Shown one piece after another: positions 6,528 through 9,461 of a stretch of DNA of 9,461 nucleotides. The notes beneath the pieces are model-generated. The model saw nothing but the letters and a program-made list of their open reading frames with translations. It had not been told where the DNA came from and made no database searches. Source of the DNA: JBFWWW01 sp050245975 (GTDB taxonomy: Bacteria > Pseudomonadota > Alphaproteobacteria > Rhizobiales > Hyphomicrobiaceae). The position numbers and the translations under genes are program-made. The stretch covers positions 1-9,461 of the forward strand of contig JBFWWW010000159.1 of assembly GCA_050245975.1 (NCBI GenBank), given 5' to 3'. How positions within the stretch are numbered: position 1 is the first letter of the stretch; every line of letters begins with the position of its first letter.

Positions 6528-6734
6528 TCAACCGCCGAACTTGGGCAGGACGATGCCGTGCGGATAGTAGTTCCAGAAGATGTAAAGCGCGGCGAAGAGG
6601 ATCGCGGTCAGAACCGCGCCGGCGAATTTGCTGCGGCCCGCGAGCGAATTGCCGATGAGCGACGCAAGGAAGGCAAACACGGCCAGCAATCCAACGAGCG
6701 GCCACGCAACGGTTGCCCAATCGATCGGCAGCAT
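6528..6734 (-). CDS. Small two-helix membrane protein, unknown function
   Basis: A 68-residue protein whose function I do not recognise. It has two clear hydrophobic segments, about 9-28 and 37-55, joined by a short polar turn containing Arg34, Ser35 and Lys36. The C-terminal tail contains the motif NYYPHG (55-60). It is probably an inner-membrane hairpin with a positive loop on the cytoplasmic side. The start at 6734 is fixed by a strong AGGAG (6745-6741 on the minus strand) with 6-base spacing; the frame is open further upstream, but the extra residues lack membrane or domain character and would bypass this site. It lies 172 bases downstream of the PAS-GGDEF-EAL gene and 113 bases upstream of the dehydrogenase gene, so a shared transcript with either is possible but not shown. 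Confidence 0.75.
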   Translation of the reverse strand: MLPIDWATVAWPLVGLLAVFAFLASLIGNSLAGRSKFAGAVLTAILFAALYIFWNYYPHGIVLPKFGG

Positions 6735-6740
6735 ATGACG

Positions 6741-6745
6741 CTCCT
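6741..6745 (-). promoter_or_regulatory. Ribosome binding site that sets the small membrane-protein start
   Basis: AGGAG on the minus strand, 6 bases before the ATG at 6734-6732. It decides between this start and the much longer open frame, which reaches 7013 and overlaps the PAS-GGDEF-EAL gene. Confidence 0.75.
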
Positions 6746-6906
6746 GTGCCAACTGTCCCGGCAAGCCCGCCGGCACGGGACCGGAGAGCTTGAGACCCAG
6801 ATACACCGGAGGCCCCACATGAGGCAGGGCATTTCGGGCACTACCGAGGCAGAGCGGCCAAGCCTGTTGCAAAATTACGCCACGGGCGGCGAAGCCGGAT
6901 GCAGCG

Positions 6907-9461
6907 TCAGGCCGCGCTCGACACCGATTTTGCGGACGGATCGGGCATATAGATGCGCAGACCATCCTTGGCAAAGAACAGGCGCTGCACGTCGCCCGCC
7001 TTTTGCGGTGCACTGAAGAAATAGCCCTGCATTTCCGTGCAGCCTTCGGCCCGGATCAGATCGAGCTGCTCCTGCGTCTCGATGCCCTCGGCCGTCGTCG
7101 CCATGCCGAGGCTGCGTGCCAGCGTTGTCACCGCGCGCACGATCGACAATGTGCCGTGATTTTCGGTCACGTCCTGGATGAACGCGCGGTCGATCTTGAT
7201 CTTGTCGAACGGGAAGCTCTGCAGGTAGCGGAGCGATGAATAGCCCGTGCCGAAGTCGTCCATCGAGATGCGCAGGCCCAGCTCGCGGAATTGATGCAGG
7301 GTCGCGATCGTCGCCTCGCTGTCCTCCATCAGCACGCTTTCGGTAATTTCCAGCTCCAGCCGCCGGGCAGGCAGGCCGGATGCCGCCAGCGCACCGACGA
7401 CGATCTGGATCAGCCCCGGCTTCTGGAACTGCAACGCCGAGAGATTGACGGCCACGCGCTGGCTGCCGGGCCAGGTGGCCGCGGTGGCGCAGGCCGACCG
7501 CAAGGCCCACTCGCCGAGCGCAACGATGAACCCGCTTTCCTCGGCAAGCGGAATGAACTCGCCCGGGGAAATCATGCCGCGCTGCGGATGATTCCAACGG
7601 ATGAGCGCTTCGAAGCAGGTGATGTCGCCGCTTTCGATATTGACGATCGGCTGATAGTGCAGCTCGAATTCGTTGTTGGTGAGCGCCTTGCGCATGTCCT
7701 GCTCGAGACTGATGCGCGCCTGCATGCGCGCGTCCATCTCGCGTTCGAAGAACCGGTAGGTATTGCGGCCCTCGTCCTTCGCCCGATACAGCGCCAGGTC
7801 CGCATTGCGCATGAGCTGGTCGGGATCGAGCCCGTCGGTCGGCGCCATGGCGATGCCGATGCTTGCGCCGATGACGATATGATGCCCGTCGATGTCGTAC
7901 GGCTCGCTGACGAGGTCCATGACGCGCTGCGCCAAGGCGGTGGCGTCGCCCTCGTCCCTCAGGCCGACCTGCACGATCGCAAACTCATCGCCGCCCATGC
8001 GCGCGATGGTGTCGGTGGTCCGCTCGCTGGTGCTGAGGCGCTCGGCCACCGCCTTGAGCAACCGGTCGCCGATCGGATGGCCGAGCGTATCGTTGACGTG
8101 CTTGAACTGGTCGAGGTCTATGAGATGCACGGCCAGGAACTCGCCGCGCTCGACCCGGGCCAGGCCCTGCGCCAGCCGCTCGCTGAAAAGGACGCGGTTC
8201 GGCAGGTCCGTGAGGGAGTCGTGGTAGGCCATGTGCACGATCTTGGCTTCAGACCGGCGGCGTTCCGTGATGTCCTGGTGCGTCGTCACCCAGCCGCCTT
8301 CCTGGCGCGGCTGAATGAAGATCGAGATGCTGCGGCCGTCGGCGAGCTGGCTGTCCATGTGGAAGGCCTGCCGCTCGGCCGAGCGCTCGCGCAGACGGTC
8401 GAGGATCTGGTGCACCGAGCGTCCTTCGAGCAGGCCGCTGTCGATACGCGCCTGAAGGATGTCGCTGAGCTTTGTTCCGGGCTTCACCTGCTCGGCATCG
8501 AACCCGTACATCTCCGCGAAGCGGTTGTTCGAGATGATGATGCGCTCTTCGGCATCGAACATGCACAGCCCCTGCGCCATGTTGTTCAGGGCCGCGTCGA
8601 GCTGCTCGTTCTGCGCGCTGAGCTTTCCTTCCTGCTCGGTGAGAAGGGTGTACTGGCGCTCGATGCGCTCGCTCAGCATCTGCCGTTCGGTGATGTCCTC
8701 ATGCGTCGCCACGCCGCCGCCGTCGGGCATGATGCGGATGGCGTAGGCGATGTACCTGCCGTCGTTGAGTTTGTGGATCGCGTTGCCCGACTGCGTTTCG
8801 GGCGACATGCGCTCGCGCATGTACTCCTGAGGATTTTTACCCGCATAGAGACCGTTGGCGATGCGATGCTCGATGATCTTGCGCACATGGGTGCCGGGCC
8901 GCACCTGCTCGCGCGACAATCCATACATCGACAGATAAAGGTCGTTGCAGATGACCACGCGGCGATGCTTGTCGAACAGGCAAACGCCCTGCGACATGTT
9001 GTTGAGCGTGGCCTCGAGCTGCACATTCTGCAGCTGCAGCTTGTCCTGCTGTTCCTTCACCAGGCGATGCTGGCGTTCCAGCTCGTCGTGCAGCTTGTGG
9101 CGCTCGGTCACATCCTCGTGCGTGGTCACCCAGCCGCCGCCGACCATCGGCGTGCGACAGATCGAGATGATGCGGCCGTCGCTCAGGCGGTGCAAATTCG
9201 TCTGGGGGCCGTGGAAGGTCGCCAGGCGTTCCTGGATATAGTCGTCGGGTGTGGGACCGGCGAACACGCCAAGTGAGATGCGCGCCTCGACGATCTGGCG
9301 CAGCGACGTCCCGGGCTTTACCTGCTCGGCCGTCAATCCATACATCTCGGCATATCGCGCGTTGGCAAGCAGCACCCGCTGCTGACCATCGAACATGCAC
9401 AGGCCATGCGCCATTTTGGTGACAGAGCCATAGAGCTTGTTGTAGTGAGAGTGATTCTTCT
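6907..9461 (-). CDS. PAS-PAS-PAS-GGDEF-EAL cyclic-di-GMP signalling protein (5' part beyond window)
   Basis: Coding sequence enters from the right edge; residues are numbered from the Met at 9414. The frame stays open beyond that Met (…YNKLYGSVTK before it), and the Met corresponds to a position inside the N-terminal part of a PAS domain, so the true start is off-window. Three PAS units follow (about 1-105, 136-245, 275-385), joined by charged helical linkers likely to be coiled coils. GGDEF domain, about 390-555: metal Asp433, signature G474-G-D-E-F478 intact, and an RxxD product-inhibition site at Arg465-Asp468 with the standard 5-residue gap. EAL domain, about 565-815: E602-A-L, Asn657, Glu689, Asp719-Asp720, Lys740, Glu776 and Gln796 all present. 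Synthesis and hydrolysis of c-di-GMP are therefore both chemically possible. The visible part has no membrane segment; what lies upstream is unknown. Confidence 0.95.
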   Translation of the reverse strand, partial: KNHSHYNKLYGSVTKMAHGLCMFDGQQRVLLANARYAEMYGLTAEQVKPGTSLRQIVEARISLGVFAGPTPDDYIQERLATFHGPQTNLHRLSDGRIISICRTPMVGGGWVTTHEDVTERHKLHDELERQHRLVKEQQDKLQLQNVQLEATLNNMSQGVCLFDKHRRVVICNDLYLSMYGLSREQVRPGTHVRKIIEHRIANGLYAGKNPQEYMRERMSPETQSGNAIHKLNDGRYIAYAIRIMPDGGGVATHEDITERQMLSERIERQYTLLTEQEGKLSAQNEQLDAALNNMAQGLCMFDAEERIIISNNRFAEMYGFDAEQVKPGTKLSDILQARIDSGLLEGRSVHQILDRLRERSAERQAFHMDSQLADGRSISIFIQPRQEGGWVTTHQDITERRRSEAKIVHMAYHDSLTDLPNRVLFSERLAQGLARVERGEFLAVHLIDLDQFKHVNDTLGHPIGDRLLKAVAERLSTSERTTDTIARMGGDEFAIVQVGLRDEGDATALAQRVMDLVSEPYDIDGHHIVIGASIGIAMAPTDGLDPDQLMRNADLALYRAKDEGRNTYRFFEREMDARMQARISLEQDMRKALTNNEFELHYQPIVNIESGDITCFEALIRWNHPQRGMISPGEFIPLAEESGFIVALGEWALRSACATAATWPGSQRVAVNLSALQFQKPGLIQIVVGALAASGLPARRLELEITESVLMEDSEATIATLHQFRELGLRISMDDFGTGYSSLRYLQSFPFDKIKIDRAFIQDVTENHGTLSIVRAVTTLARSLGMATTAEGIETQEQLDLIRAEGCTEMQGYFFSAPQKAGDVQRLFFAKDGLRIYMPDPSAKSVSSAA
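8260..9414 (-). repeat. Three PAS units with a 139-residue period
   Basis: Equivalent residues recur at constant spacing: Met1, Met140 and Met279 of the c-di-GMP protein begin 'MAHGLCMFD', 'MSQGVCLFD' and 'MAQGLCMFD'. Each unit continues with an MYG-L/F-(S/D/T)-E-Q-V-(K/R)-PGT block and ends in a THEDITER-type segment. The linkers after units 1 and 2 (about 106-135 and 245-274) are alike as well, showing duplication of a whole PAS-plus-linker module rather than of the domain alone. Confidence 0.9.

Noticed and set aside
5548..6567. A 339-codon plus-strand frame antisense to the dehydrogenase
   Set aside because: Low-complexity charged translation; the minus strand has an intact Rossmann motif and catalytic triad.
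6755..6781. Inverted repeat GTCCCG/CGGGAC as terminator of the PAS-GGDEF-EAL gene
   Set aside because: The loop is 15 bases, a competing CCGGC/GCCGG stem lies inside it, and no T-tract follows on the minus strand. In GC-rich DNA such a match is easily random.
6735..6906. Search for a promoter of the small membrane-protein gene or an RNA gene in this gap
   Set aside because: No convincing -35/-10 pair and no structured RNA pattern could be read by eye on either strand.
6735..7013. Upstream extension of the small membrane protein to 161 residues
   Set aside because: The added segment is Cys/Arg/Pro-rich, overlaps the 3' end of the PAS-GGDEF-EAL gene, and a strong ribosome site sits directly before the internal ATG at 6734.
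7291..9276. A 661-codon plus-strand open frame antisense to the PAS-GGDEF-EAL gene
   Set aside because: Its translation is Arg/His/Asp/Ala-rich without recognisable domains, and the opposite strand encodes a protein with all catalytic motifs intact. It is a typical shadow frame in GC-rich DNA.

Overview
The window is GC-rich, tightly packed bacterial DNA. It most likely comes from an alphaproteobacterium of the Hyphomicrobiales (Rhizobiales) type. This is inferred from the strong G/C preference at third codon positions, the 'NNM(A/S)QG(L/V)C' style of PAS domain in the c-di-GMP protein, and the short overlapping operon layout. No rRNA, tRNA, CRISPR array, transposase or prophage gene is visible, and no gene-free stretch exceeds 300 bases.

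Left part, plus strand (1-2106): a thiamine-diphosphate (ThDP) enzyme of the acetolactate synthase/benzoylformate decarboxylase superfamily, then a 132-residue 5-carboxymethyl-2-hydroxymuconate isomerase (HpaF-like). The two look co-transcribed. The isomerase suggests aromatic-acid or related oxo-acid catabolism, but no other homoprotocatechuate-pathway gene is in view.

Centre, plus strand (2235-5406): a compact three-gene efflux operon. It holds a MarR-family regulator, an EmrA-like membrane fusion protein and an EmrB-like DHA2 family MFS transporter, with translational overlaps of 11 and 4 bases. A perfect 14-bp palindrome overlaps a consensus TATAAT box just ahead of the regulator. This fits autoregulation and may produce a nearly leaderless regulator mRNA.

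Right part, minus strand (5425-9461): a D-2-hydroxyacid dehydrogenase convergent with the pump operon, a 68-residue two-helix membrane protein of unknown function, and a large PAS-PAS-PAS-GGDEF-EAL protein that runs off the right edge. Between the dehydrogenase and the small membrane gene is a three-copy 14-bp tandem repeat directly upstream of a candidate promoter.

I see no clearly novel multi-gene system. The best leads are regulatory: the regulator operator/promoter/start arrangement, the 14-bp tandem array, and the conserved-looking small membrane protein.
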